Of a stretch of DNA of 64,000 nucleotides, positions 52,442 to 62,182 are shown in pieces (position 1 is the stretch's first letter; every line of letters starts with the position of its first letter). Both the position numbers and the translations under genes were made by a program. The stretch covers positions 496,001 through 560,000 of the forward strand of contig JANFNE010000030.1 of assembly GCA_024867545.1 (NCBI GenBank), in the 5' to 3' direction. The stretch is from Phytopythium helicoides (lineage: Eukaryota; Oomycota; Peronosporomycetes; Pythiales; Pythiaceae). Under the pieces are notes generated by a model. The model made no database searches and was not told the origin of the DNA. It worked only from the letters and a program-made list of their open reading frames with translations.

Positions 52442-55123
52442 ATGAGCTCCTCAACTCGCAGTCGACGGCTGCTGACGTTGCTGCTGTTGGTGGCGATGAG
52501 CTTTGCTGCTCACGCGGTCGCTACAGTAAGCGACCCGCGAGAGGTCGGCACGACGGAGACTCTAGACATCACTGTCCCCGTAGGCGCCTCCCACGAGGAC
52601 CTCATCTCGTACGAGTTCGCGTCCTACATCGCCGTCCACTTCGCCGACTTTGACCTTCCAGAGGGCGACTCGGTGGTCATCTCATCGCCAGATGCGGCGA
52701 TCGCGACAACGCACACTTACACAGGCAAGGGCCGCGACGGCCGCTCGACGTTCATCGCGAGCTTCGTGTCGGGCAACTCGGTCTCCGTGCAGTACAACTC
52801 GGCCAACAGCACTGTCGGGACCTCCAAGGCGGCGTACAGGATCACCGGCTACTCTCGTGGCCTTCCAAGTCGAGACCTGGAGTCCATCTGCGGAGCCGGA
52901 GACCAGTCCCTGCCGGCTCTGTGCTACGCCAGCGGCTCCAATCTCTCAGCTCTTCCACTAGCATATGAAAAAGCCAAGGCCGTCGCTCGCCTGCTCATCA
53001 ACGGCACGTGGTTCTGCACCGGGTTCCTGGCTGGTAGCGACGGCCACGTGTTCACGAACGCGCACTGCTTCGACTCGGACGACGAGGCACTGTCCACCGA
53101 CCTCGAGTTCGGAGCTGAGAGCTCCTCGTGTAGCGACCTGTGTGAGAAGCAACTGGGCTGCCCAGGCACGGTGGTGGCCACGTCGTCGACGCTGCTAGTG
53201 CGCAACACGGACGTGGACTACGCTCTGCTGAAGCTACCGGATGCCACCGACACGTCTTCCTACGGATACCTGCAGTTCCGCGAGTCTGGGCCAGTGGAGG
53301 GCGAGGACATCTACGTGCCGCAGTATCCGATGGGCTACGCCAAGCGCATCACGAGCGTCACAGACGACAACTCGAGCACGACGATCAAGGGCGTGCACGA
53401 GGACAACGAGTGCGGGTCGAACCAGGTGGAGCACAACGCCGACACCGAGTCGGGGGCCTCCGGATCTCCAGTCATCGCTGCCAGCGACAACGCCGTGGTG
53501 GCGATCCACCACTGCGGAGGGTGCAACAACATGGCCATCGACGTCCGCGATGTCATTGCCGACTTGCTGAATCGCAGCATCTCGATCCCTGACCTGTTCA
53601 CGGAGACAACGTCGAATGAAGCGGACTACCAGAGCTCTGTGGCTTCTAGCAACGGCGGCAGTGGTGACGAAGATGGTGGGTCTATTGCGAGCGTGGCAAC
53701 ATCTTCTGCTGACTCGTCAGATATGAGTGATGAAGGAGCGAGTCCATCAGCTTCAACATCATTGACTTCATCGGCCAGCGATGAAACGCCAAGCTATGCT
53801 TCGCCGTCAACTACACCGTCACCCACGAAGCAGATGCCATCGGTAACGCCAGTAGCAACCACAGCAACCACAACACCTTCAAGCAGCAAGGCAGCATCAA
53901 CGACAACCCCAACACCTGCACCAACCACGACGGTGAAGACGACTGATGAGCCGAAAGATCATGTGCCAACACCCGCTCCAACATCAACGACGCCGTCAAC
54001 GACTGATAAGTCGGCGAGTGGTAGGCCCACATCGACACCTACACCAGCTCCAACAACGTCAGCAGTGAAAACTGAGAAGCCAAATGACCACAAGCCTTCG
54101 AGAACGCCGAGTCCTACATCAGTCGCGCCGTCGCTGGTGTCTACGCCAGCTACGACAACAACCTCCGCAACAGTAAAGCCCCACGACGACAAGATCACCC
54201 CGACAGCTTCACCAACGACGCCAGCACCGAGTGACAAGCAGCACGATAACAAGCCTACGCCTGCTGTGAGTCCTACCCCAACGACGACGGAGAAGCCCCA
54301 CGACCATAAACCGACCCGAACGCCGACCCCAACACCTGCACCAACTATATACTTGACGAGCAAACCGACGAGTGGAGAGCCATCACCTTCGCCAGCAACA
54401 ACACCAGGAACCACGTCAATGACAGAGAAACCCCACGATCACGTGCCAGCATCGACGCCAGCTACAACTTCAACGTCAACCACAGCATCGAAGACGCCTT
54501 GCACATCAACCCCAAAGCCGCACAACCACAAGACATCACAGGTGCCTACACCAGCACTGACTTCGTCATCCACTACAGGGAAGTCATCTAGCAGCAAGCC
54601 AACACCAACACTGACGCCATACCCAGTGTCAACGTCGGTATCAACGTCCGCTCCGACCTCGAGCACAACGTCAGCCTACGACAACAAGCCCACACCGTCA
54701 TCTGCGCCTCCCGCGACGCCAGCATCAACAACATCGACGGGAAAGACTCACAAGCCATCACCAACGCCCACAAAGACGCCTCTGTCTACGACGGGCAAGC
54801 CTGCAAGCTCACCGACACCGAGTCCTTTTCCAGCGACGCCGGCACCAACGACGAAGAAAATTGATGACCATTACGGCAAGACAACACCAACACCAACACC
54901 AACCAGCAATTCGCCAAGCAGTAAGCCTACGCCTACGCCTCCGTCAACTGCTACGTCGCCGACAGGAAAGGCGACTTCATCGCCAACATCAGCGTACAGT
55001 GCGTCAACTCCAGCTCCGAATTGGACCTCAACTGCACCCCAAGCGACTGGAAATCCCGCAAAGACCTCGACGCCATCGCCAGCCTCTTCAACCTCGACTG
55101 ATAGCGACGCTTACAGCAGCTAG
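52442..55123 (+). CDS. Secreted trypsin-like serine protease-like protein with mucin-like tail
   Basis: An 893-aa single-exon protein. Residues 1-26 form a signal peptide (hydrophobic core LLTLLLLVAMSFAAHA). The protease domain (about residues 150-385) keeps the triad positions: His208 in FTNAHC, Asp257/259 in NTDVDYALL and Ser340 in ESGASGSPV. The spelling GASGSP is closer to glutamyl-endopeptidase-like members than to classic trypsins. Cysteines are numerous, fitting an extracellular protein. From about residue 400 to the end it is a Thr/Pro/Ser mucin-like tail with many PTPAPT and KPHDHKP units, probably O-glycosylated and wall-associated. Oomycetes secrete such proteases at the plant or environment interface, which is an inference. 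No frame break was found. Confidence 0.85.
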   Translation: MSSSTRSRRLLTLLLLVAMSFAAHAVATVSDPREVGTTETLDITVPVGASHEDLISYEFASYIAVHFADFDLPEGDSVVISSPDAAIATTHTYTGKGRDGRSTFIASFVSGNSVSVQYNSANSTVGTSKAAYRITGYSRGLPSRDLESICGAGDQSLPALCYASGSNLSALPLAYEKAKAVARLLINGTWFCTGFLAGSDGHVFTNAHCFDSDDEALSTDLEFGAESSSCSDLCEKQLGCPGTVVATSSTLLVRNTDVDYALLKLPDATDTSSYGYLQFRESGPVEGEDIYVPQYPMGYAKRITSVTDDNSSTTIKGVHEDNECGSNQVEHNADTESGASGSPVIAASDNAVVAIHHCGGCNNMAIDVRDVIADLLNRSISIPDLFTETTSNEADYQSSVASSNGGSGDEDGGSIASVATSSADSSDMSDEGASPSASTSLTSSASDETPSYASPSTTPSPTKQMPSVTPVATTATTTPSSSKAASTTTPTPAPTTTVKTTDEPKDHVPTPAPTSTTPSTTDKSASGRPTSTPTPAPTTSAVKTEKPNDHKPSRTPSPTSVAPSLVSTPATTTTSATVKPHDDKITPTASPTTPAPSDKQHDNKPTPAVSPTPTTTEKPHDHKPTRTPTPTPAPTIYLTSKPTSGEPSPSPATTPGTTSMTEKPHDHVPASTPATTSTSTTASKTPCTSTPKPHNHKTSQVPTPALTSSSTTGKSSSSKPTPTLTPYPVSTSVSTSAPTSSTTSAYDNKPTPSSAPPATPASTTSTGKTHKPSPTPTKTPLSTTGKPASSPTPSPFPATPAPTTKKIDDHYGKTTPTPTPTSNSPSSKPTPTPPSTATSPTGKATSSPTSAYSASTPAPNWTSTAPQATGNPAKTSTPSPASSTSTDSDAYSS

Positions 55124-55269
55124 AACGCCATGGCAAATTTCCTGCATGTAGAAGTAGGTGTCGGACGCATGTGAGATCGAAATCGCACCTCCATCACTAC
55201 TACTTTGAGATACGTGAGATCAATACGTGACCAGCAAACCTGCGGCTGCGAGCCCATTATCACGTCGAA

Positions 55270-56614
55270 ATGGCCGGCGACGAGGACGAGCAGCGCGCGA
55301 GCGCCTACTTCGCGTCGACGCGCGCGCCCGCGTGGGAGGGCGAGTACCGTGAGCAGCTGCAGCATTTTCTGGAGCGGCACCGCGTGGTGGGGCGCTGCGT
55401 GGCCGTCGTGACGTCCGGCGGGACGACGGTGCCGCTCGAGCGCAACACGGTGCGCTTCCTCGACAACTTCTCGACGGGCTCCAGAGGCGCGGCCTCCGCC
55501 GAGTACGCCTTTGCAGATCTCTGGTGGTGGATGTGATGGCGGTGGTCTCATGGGATTTTGCTTTTCGTGATGGCATTGTTGACAGGTACTTCTGAGCCTG
55601 GGCTACGCGGTCATCTACGTGCACCGCCCTGGGTCCATCGCGCCGTTCGGGCGTCACCTACAGGTGCTGAAGCTGTCTCTGAGCTGTCTGTAGCTGCTCT
55701 CGCCCGTGTTTCTCATGTTGGATGGACTGCAGAAAGCCACGGGGGCGTCGTCGCTGGACCTCAAGTTCCTCAAGCATGTGTCGCTCAAGGCTGCGGGGGC
55801 TACCGACAAGAACGTCATGCTCACGGTGTCAGACCCGGTGGCGAAGCGACGAGTGGTGGGAGCTGTCAAGCAGTACCAAGCATCGGTGGAGGACGCGGGT
55901 GCACTGTTGGCGCTACAGTTCACATCGGTGGACGACTACTTTTTCCTGCTCAAGCTGGTGGCCGAGAGCGTGGCGCCGTGGAATGAGCGCGCGCTCTTCT
56001 TCCTAGCAGCCGCCGTGAGCGACTTTTACATCCCGCAACAGGATCTCGCGACCCACAAGATCCAGTCGCGCGCGGGACCGCTGACGCTGACTTTGCAGCC
56101 CGTGCCCAAGATGATCGGCGTCTTGCGTCGCCAGTGGGCTCCACGCGCCTTTGTCGTGTCATTCAAGCTCGAGACGGACTGGGACCTGCTCCGCTCCAAG
56201 TCCCAGCAGGCCATCGACAAGTACGGCGTGCACCTGGTGGTCGCCAACGAGCTCCACTCGCGGTTCGATGAGGTGCTGCTCATCCCGAACACGCAGGGAG
56301 GCAAGAGCTCCGAGCGCGTGGTTGAGCGGCCGAAGGACGACCCCGACGTCGAGGCGACGCTCATCGACGCAGTGGCCGGCGTCCATTTCAAGTTCATTGC
56401 GTCGCAGGACGTGACCGTGCCGGACGAGGTCGGCTTCCGCCTTCCCGGCCGCAGCAGCCGCGGCAACTGGCGCCGCCGCCTGCCGCCATCGCTCCAGTCG
56501 GCGCTGACAACGGTGGAGCAGCACCGCGAGGAGATCGCGGGCGTGGTGCTGGGCGGGCTGCTATCGGTGCTCATCAGCATGCTGCAGGCCCGGCTGCGCC
56601 ATCGATCTGACTAG
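55270..56614 (+). CDS. PPCS: Phosphopantothenate-cysteine ligase (PPCS), damaged or micro-spliced
   Basis: Exon 1 is 55270-55502, intron 55503-55585 and exon 2 from 55586. The N-terminal PPCS signature is present ([20 protein letters not shown] followed by FSTGSRGA), as are the later blocks ([34 protein letters not shown]). PPCS joins phosphopantothenate and cysteine in coenzyme A synthesis. Two irregularities: at the exon 2 start the frame works only if one C is added near 55593 (giving SAEYFLSLGY), and after RHLQ a 30-nt segment at about 55651-55680 begins GT, ends AG and contains the only stop in that frame. It is either a micro-intron or a nonsense change. The C-terminus ends with a hydrophobic helix ([17 protein letters not shown]) followed by Arg, which looks like a tail anchor and is unusual for this normally soluble enzyme. 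Confidence 0.8.
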
Positions 56615-56709
56615 CCTCCGGCCACGTCCGGCGCCATGACGAACGCAATTCAGACTAGCTTGGGAGATCAAGTCTGGCTGTTGTTAGTATATTGACAGGC
56701 TTCTGGCGC

Positions 56710-57168
56710 TCACGTGGAGGGCTCGAGCTCGTCGCGCAGCTTCTGCAGGAACTCGCGCTTGGTCTCGTCCTTGGTCATGCCGCCGGCGCAGTTGGGCGAG
56801 CGCTGCACGACGCTGCTGGCGGCCCACTGCGCGGGCGTCTTGCCCACGATCGAGAGCGCGTGCACGCCAGCAGCCAGCTCCTCGCTGAGCAGCTCGTTCA
56901 CCATGCGGTGGCGTTGCAGCAGCGGCTTGCCCTCGAACGCGTCGGCCACCACGACCACCTGCATCACCACCACCACCACGACCACCATCACCCGTCAGCG
57001 CTGCGCTCGACCTCTCGTGGCGCTCGCTCCGACCTTGAAGTGCGTCTCGGCGCCCTTGGGCACGTTGTGCATGTAGCTCTCGTTCAGCACGTCCAGGTGC
57101 GCGGGCGCCAGCGCGCGCTGCAGCTTGTCGCGGATGCGCAGCGCCACGGGGCCGTCGGCGGAGCTCAT
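56710..57168 (-). CDS. BolA-family protein
   Basis: Two exons on the minus strand (57034-57168 and 56710-56958, intron of 75 nt) give 127 aa. The spliced BolA domain reads [18 protein letters not shown] then [20 protein letters not shown], with the conserved His of the RHR segment. BolA proteins pair with monothiol glutaredoxins to handle iron-sulfur clusters. No mitochondrial presequence is evident ([16 protein letters not shown]), so it may be a cytosolic member, but that is uncertain. The C-terminus is Lys/Glu-rich. The intron contains a (GTG)n stretch just before the acceptor. CCAAT boxes stand upstream at 57453-57457 and 57484-57488. Confidence 0.88.
56962..56992. repeat. CAC-rich microsatellite in the BolA intron
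   Basis: A run of CAC/CAT-type trinucleotides on the plus strand, GTG/GTC on the sense strand of the BolA gene. It is contained in the intron and ends next to the acceptor site. Confidence 0.6.
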
Positions 57169-57559
57169 GGCGCGCGCGGTCGCCTGTATCTCAGCCGCCA
57201 GAGCGCGTCAGAGGCCCAGATTTCGCCCAGCGCCGCGCAAGAGGCTTGGCGAGCGCGAGCGCGAGTGCACGCACCGGCAGCAGGCGCGAGGCCACTCCAC
57301 GGGCGCGGGCGGCGGCGCGCATTATGGGCGGCGGCAGGTGGGGCGGCCGCGGGATTTTTTGATTGGGCAGAGGCACGCACGCCCAGTATTAAAGCTCTTG
57401 ATCGCAGTATACTGGAAGGAAGCCAACCAGAGAGCTCCGTCGATATATTTGACCAATCATATAGTTCTGGAGTCATTTAATAACCAATCATCGTACACCA
57501 GGGATAGGTGAACTTGCATTCAAATGCCAAGTCATTTATATCTGCAGCATGACTCCGTT
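57169..57559. other. Upstream region of BolA and left edge of the mobile-element island
   Basis: It contains ATTGG at 57362-57366 and CCAAT at 57453-57457 and 57484-57488, which fit a BolA promoter. Past about 57500 the sequence is AT-richer and leads into the Crypton remnant. No gene is seen. Confidence 0.5.
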
Positions 57560-58726
57560 GGGCGAAAGCAAACGGGTTGCACGCATTCGAGGCATTTTTG
57601 AAGGAGTCTGTGAGCTCCGACTACTTTCGCGCTTGCATGTTTCGAGAAGATGCTGCGCATGTTGCGCTGGCGGTGTTTGACAAGTTTGTCAATGCATCTT
57701 GCGTTCAAAAAGGGGCGTATCAGCATGCCCCTGAAGTCGAACACCGTCAGCCAGTACTTCTGCCAAGCAAAACTCTGGCTGCTGGACCAGCATCCTCAGC
57801 TACGGCCAGCCCTCGAGCGTCGCCTGCTTAAGATGGGCTCGACGCTTGAAAACTTTTGTGTGGCGGCGGTTTGGTGAGCAAGGCGGCAGCATGTACGAAG
57901 GGATCTCTGCGCCAGTTGATTGTATATTTGTATTCGCATGCATGTTCGCCTACGGACTACCAGGATGCAGCACTTCTCTGTCTACTCTGGTACCTGTTTG
58001 GCTGAGCCCCTGATCCCACCATGATGCACCGCTGCAACGTGTCGATCAGCGCTGGTGATATCTTCTTCCTGTACTTTCTTCGACTGAAGACGTCGGAAGA
58101 GCAAGGTCTTTCGCTCTTCCCGGACGAAGACTTTGCGACTTGTCCGCTCCTTACCCTCGCACTAGCGCTTGCTGTCCAAGCAGCTCCAAGTGCCGCGCTG
58201 CTCCAGCAGATCCCGGAGCAACAGCGAGTGACAGTATATGCAGAGCCAGCTGAAGCAGTGTCTCTGATCGACCTGCTGGACCACCCTCCAACAACACTGT
58301 AAGTGCCAGACAGCACAACAGCCGGGGATGATGAAGACGAAGCCGGGCTCCAACCACGTCCACGTGCAAGGCCAGACCAAGGTTCCTGGTGTTCACAGCT
58401 ACGTCAACCGGTTACTCGAAAAAATTGGCACGCCATCAGGGGTTACCGTTCGCTTGACGTCGCACTCTTTTTGCTACGGTGGTGCACAGCACGCCAATGG
58501 ATCAGCAGAGCTTAGTTCAAGCTGGATATTCGACCGCGGGGCCTGGAATATGACAACGACAAATAAGGCCTTTGCGTACGTCTTCAACACTCCACGCGAA
58601 GACTACATAATTGCCAAGGTTCTGAGTGGCTTTGATCCACTAGCAACGCGTAGCACTTGCATCGCTGGCTACCTTCGACTCTCAAACTCAAGTAAAGATT
58701 CGCTCGGTGGTTGCGCTCCTATTTAA
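57560..58726 (+). pseudogene. Decayed Crypton-type tyrosine recombinase
   Basis: Fragments in all three forward frames make one recombinase when read in order. Pieces include VFDKFVNASCV, the NTVSQYFCQAKLWLLDQHP segment, the LLCLLWYLFG segment, LRLKTSEEQGLSLFPDEDF, VHSYVNRLLEKIG, TVRLTSHSFCYGGAQHA and SSSWIFDRGAWNMTTTNKAF. These are typical of Crypton tyrosine recombinases that are abundant in oomycete genomes. Decay is visible: a stop (TGA) after WYLFG, where CGA is expected, and frame shifts. The HSFR-type catalytic Arg is replaced by Cys (HSFC). Element ends are not defined. A YR protein like this integrates by recombination without a DDE transposase. Confidence 0.7.
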
Positions 58727-58763
58727 CACATGCTGGAAGCTTGAAACTCCTCACTACAATGTC

Positions 58764-58871
58764 AAACCCAGCTCACCAACCAAGTTTGACCCGTTAAAAC
58801 TGTCGAGAATGGGCGAAAAACCCAGCTCGCCGAACGAGTTTGACCCAGTTAACTTGTCGAGCATGGGCGGA
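58764..58871 (+). repeat. 54-nt in-frame tandem duplication between recombinase and Ulp1 domains
   Basis: Two copies of a 54-nt unit (58764-58817 and 58818-58871), each coding for KPSSPxxFDPxxLSxMGx in the forward frame that ends near 59012. The differences between copies are mostly substitutions that keep the frame, so the duplication happened while the frame was coding. Confidence 0.7.
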
Positions 58872-59019
58872 AAAACCCAACATTTTTTTGCATCTCTGAC
58901 AGCGATGATGACTCGAGCAGCAATGTCCACGTCCCTTTTCCGGCCAGACGTGAGGTTTGCAGAACGAAGGCAGTGCTTTTCGAGAAAAACCCAAGCGATT
59001 AGCGGTCACTGAAGAGGAT

Positions 59020-59664
59020 ATGGCGACACCGGACCAAGATAGGTGGGTCAATGACGTGGTAATCTCGTATTATGTCCGGCAGCACCTCCCGCCTTACGGA
59101 AGAACGTTTTGCTTTGACTGCCAATTCTTTGCGCTAATGCTGGCAGCGTACAATCGCAACAAACGTGATGTCGCTTTGATGTATCGCGACATGTGTGGAA
59201 TGACGGAAATGTTTCCTTACAAGAAGTTTACATGCGTCATGATCCCAGTTTGCATGGACAACCACTGGGGTTTTGTTTTGATTCAAAATCCTGCTGGGGT
59301 TTTGACAAGCAAACCATACTTTCTACATGTTGACTCTTTGCTGGCGCATTCTACATCGACACTGAAAAAGATTGTTGGAGGTTTCTTCAATTGCGAGCGG
59401 GCGGTGAAATTTGGAGAGAACGAGGCGATCAAGTACAGCACGAAGACGATCCAAACATCGCCAAAGCAAACAAACTATTTCGACTGTGGAATATTCAAGC
59501 TGTATTTCATGAAGAAAGTTTACCAAGAGCGGCTTGAAGCCGGCAACGAGCCATTGCTTCTTCTGTCGATCCAGACTTGGTGCACTGCTCCCAGGGTCCT
59601 GCGTTTTAACGCGGGTGCTATTCGCTCCAGCATCGCCGCTCAGCTTCGTGACAGCGCGCTGTAG
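59020..59664 (+). CDS. Ulp1/C48 cysteine protease domain, mobile-element associated
   Basis: A complete Ulp1/SENP-type domain in one open frame of about 214 aa from ATG 59020, open further upstream. It has the entry segment DRWVNDVVISYYV, the catalytic His in CMDNHWGFVLI, Asp in FLHVDSLLA, and Gln and Cys in the QTSPKQTNYFDCGIFKLYF block. Ulp1 proteases cut SUMO or related conjugates. Directly upstream lies the Crypton recombinase remnant, and the linking frame has a duplicated 18-residue unit, so the two were probably one protein or one element. The domain itself is unbroken although its neighbour is decayed. Whether it is expressed is unknown. Confidence 0.75.
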   Translation: MATPDQDRWVNDVVISYYVRQHLPPYGRTFCFDCQFFALMLAAYNRNKRDVALMYRDMCGMTEMFPYKKFTCVMIPVCMDNHWGFVLIQNPAGVLTSKPYFLHVDSLLAHSTSTLKKIVGGFFNCERAVKFGENEAIKYSTKTIQTSPKQTNYFDCGIFKLYFMKKVYQERLEAGNEPLLLLSIQTWCTAPRVLRFNAGAIRSSIAAQLRDSAL

Positions 59665-59761
59665 GCAATACTGCTGCTATGACACTCTGTGACACCAGAG
59701 TTCGCTCACACGAAGATACAGGCACATATTACCAAGATCCTCAGCTCAAGTCATCGGTACA

Positions 59762-60715
59762 ATGCCCACAATACAGCCAGCAACCAGTTTCGATGAGGAT
59801 CAACAGTTGTTCAACTTTCTACCTGTGATTTCGAGTCACCAAGCTGAGGCTCAAGTGATGTACAAGATGAAAGGTGCTACACGCGAAGAATATTGGGAAT
59901 TTATCCGTCTTGTTGCTGACGAGAGGTACCGAGGAATGTCAGTTGACAAGCTAAGAAGTCGCCATGCTAGCCACGCATTCTGCTTGAAGTGTCAGTGTGT
60001 TGTCCCTTACTCAATCGGCAACAGTCGAGTCCCCTATCATATGCAATCTCGTCGTGGCGACGATATGAAACGCTTCAGAGACTTAATCATGCGAACTGAA
60101 GTTGAAGGAAGAACACTAGTGTTATCAGACCTCCCAGGCTTTGAGGTTGATCGCGGCGGTCAAACCAATAGAATTGTGGTACCTGACGACAATCGGCGTG
60201 CTGACTTACTTGCTGCGCTATGGGTAGCGAAAAATATGAGACCGCTGTCGATTGTGAATGACTCCGACTTTGTAAATTTGATCAAATTCATACGACGGGT
60301 GGGTCGCATCAACCTCAAGAAGTTCACGGTGCCGCAATTGCGCGCTGATATTGGCTTCACTGCGGAAACGCTTCGAAAGACACTTCGCTCAATCATTAAT
60401 GAGTAGTGCGAATTTTTTTCGCTCACAAGTGATGCGTGGACGGACCGGCGCAGGAGAGGATACCTCTCTCTTGCTCTCCACTACGCAACAGATAAGGTTT
60501 TGATCAAAAGTTGGGGCCTTGAGTTGAAACCATTCCCAGGAAAGCATGATGCGGCAGCGACAAGTCGTGCTATAGAGACAGTAATGAGCGATTGGGGCTT
60601 GGCGAAGGAGAAATGCAGCTTGTTTGTTCGTGACGGAGAAAGCACAATGCTCGGGCACCAAGGGAGATGCCACTCACGAAAGCCTCAGACCGTCCGATAC
60701 TCTTTTTGGCTGTAG
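59762..60715 (+). pseudogene. hAT-superfamily transposase, broken
   Basis: The frame from ATG 59762 encodes an N-terminal hAT part: LLAALWVAKNMRPLSIVNDSD, which is the usual helix before the RNase H-like fold, then LRKTLRSIINE. It stops at TAG 60404-60406. The same frame continues immediately after the stop with the hAT segment FFSLTSDAWTDRRRRGYLSL and SLFVRDGES, so the stop is a nonsense change inside the transposase. The frame then runs out at 60715 with no catalytic C-terminus. The rest of the transposase has been lost or displaced by the sequence that follows. Cut-and-paste DNA transposons of this superfamily leave 8-bp target duplications; I could not identify the ends. Confidence 0.7.
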
Positions 60716-60873
60716 GAGGAGGAGCAGCCCCCTTGGTGCTGGTCGAGCCACCCTGGACAACTATGACCACAACGGACTTCGAATTTTCGAGTACGATTTG
60801 CCAAGTGCTTGCCAAATCGTTGATACTAACACGCAAATTTCAAACATCCCCAACCCACCTCGTGTTTCGCCGA

Positions 60874-61814
60874 CTACATCTTGAAGGCCGTGCGGATACC
60901 CTCCATCACTGTCTCCTCGTTAAAGTACGCCTTCGGCGGGTGCTCGAGCATCTATTGGACCATCTCTTGGTACACTGCATCAATATCCTTGTGGGTCAGC
61001 ACACACATCTCGACAGATGCGTGGCTGCGCAGTGCATGTAGCCCTTGATCACCAAGAAAATACTTGAGAGCTCCTTTTCCGGTTCCGAATACGTGTATCC
61101 GTCGACCAAGAAGGAGAACATCTCCTTCACCTTGTAGTTCGAAAACCTATAGCGGTGCTCTCCTGGGCGACACTCTGGCCGGCGGGCCTTCCCATACTTG
61201 TGCAAGCTTTTGCCCTCTTTCAGGGCGACTGCATTCGAGTGCACGCCAGGCAAAAGCTCCAACACGTGGAGGTAGATGAACCCCGGGCGGGTGTTCAACA
61301 GCGGCAGCGCGCGAACGAGTCCGAGCAAGGTGAAATACTTGACGGGCTTCTTGCTGACGTTCAACGTGATGATCTCGGAGGCCAAATCCGCGACGTCGCC
61401 GAGTAGGAAGCAGAAGGCATTCGCTACATCCGCGGCCTTAAATAGGATCTGATTACAGTCCAGCGCGCCACGCGTTTCAACGAAGAACTCCTTGTCGGGA
61501 GCCGTAAAGATCTTTTACATTTTTTTTTGGCGCTTGATAGGGAGGCCATCTGGGTCCACACTTGTGCGCACAGGAGCAGCAACAGGAGCAGCAACCGGAG
61601 ATGCACCTGACAGTTGGTTGCTGCTGCTGCTGCTGGTGCCTCTGTCGCGCACCACCTCGTAGCGCCGGTGGAGCTCCTTGTTGTACGCTTCCCCCAAGCG
61701 CAGGTGCTCCAGGATGAAGTGCCGTTTAAAGAACTGTTGCCCGCCCGCAGACGGGGAACCACACCGTTTTCGAGCTTCGACACCATGACACAGTGTGTGT
61801 GACGGAACGGACAA
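60874..61814 (-). pseudogene. BRO-N / T5orf172-like gene of large-DNA-virus or phage type, broken
   Basis: The minus strand holds a coding-like region: a polar N-terminal part rich in Ser/Gly/Pro, then a segment with FKAADVANAF and YFTLLGLVRAL that fits the BRO-N fold, and then GFIYLHVLELLPG, HKYGKARRPECRPGEH and a following Glu that fit the T5orf172/GIY-YIG-like module. Such two-part proteins are typical of baculoviruses, other large DNA viruses and phages. It is broken: a stop at 61515-61517, one frame change near 61020-61040 and a further stop near 60952. The domain calls are by eye and need profile searches. The region lies next to the broken hAT gene, so both may have come in one event. 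Origin in an endogenous virus or in a mobile element cannot be decided. Confidence 0.5.
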
Positions 61815-61960
61815 TGACTACCAGGAAGTCCGGACGAAAACTATCCATACGACCGGGCACTCATATTCGAATTCAATTATGGATAATGATTTTGACTACC
61901 AGATGACGTCATCCTTGACGGAAATGACTACCAGATAGACATTTAATGACTCCCTGGTAG
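61814..61960. repeat. Repeated ATGACTACCAG motif, one inverted copy
   Basis: The motif occurs at 61814-61824, 61892-61902 (as TTGACTACCAG) and 61924-61934, and its inverse core CTGGTAG at 61954-61960. The copies at 61814 and 61924 each follow a nearby GACGGAA. The spacing is uneven, so this is not a simple tandem array. It may be the terminal or subterminal part of a DNA element. Confidence 0.55.
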
Positions 61961-62182
61961 CAATTCTGTGATTGGCCGGAAATACACATATCGAGCCAAT
62001 CAGAATCGCGCTCGTAAGACACTTGGCTTCAGTATGGATGACGCAATCACACGCAACTCTGGTACTTTTACAGATATCTCCTCCAATTATATACAATTAC
62101 TCGAAATAGTATACATTGTATCCCTCTCGGTATGGTATACATGGGGGAAAACCCGACACGTTGCGATCAAGGAAGGGGGAGC
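61961..62182. promoter_or_regulatory. Upstream region of AP-1 sigma with paired CCAAT boxes
   Basis: ATTGG at 61971-61975 and CCAAT at 61996-62000 face each other. They lie about 185-210 bp before the start codon at 62183. No TATA or initiator is assigned. Confidence 0.45.
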
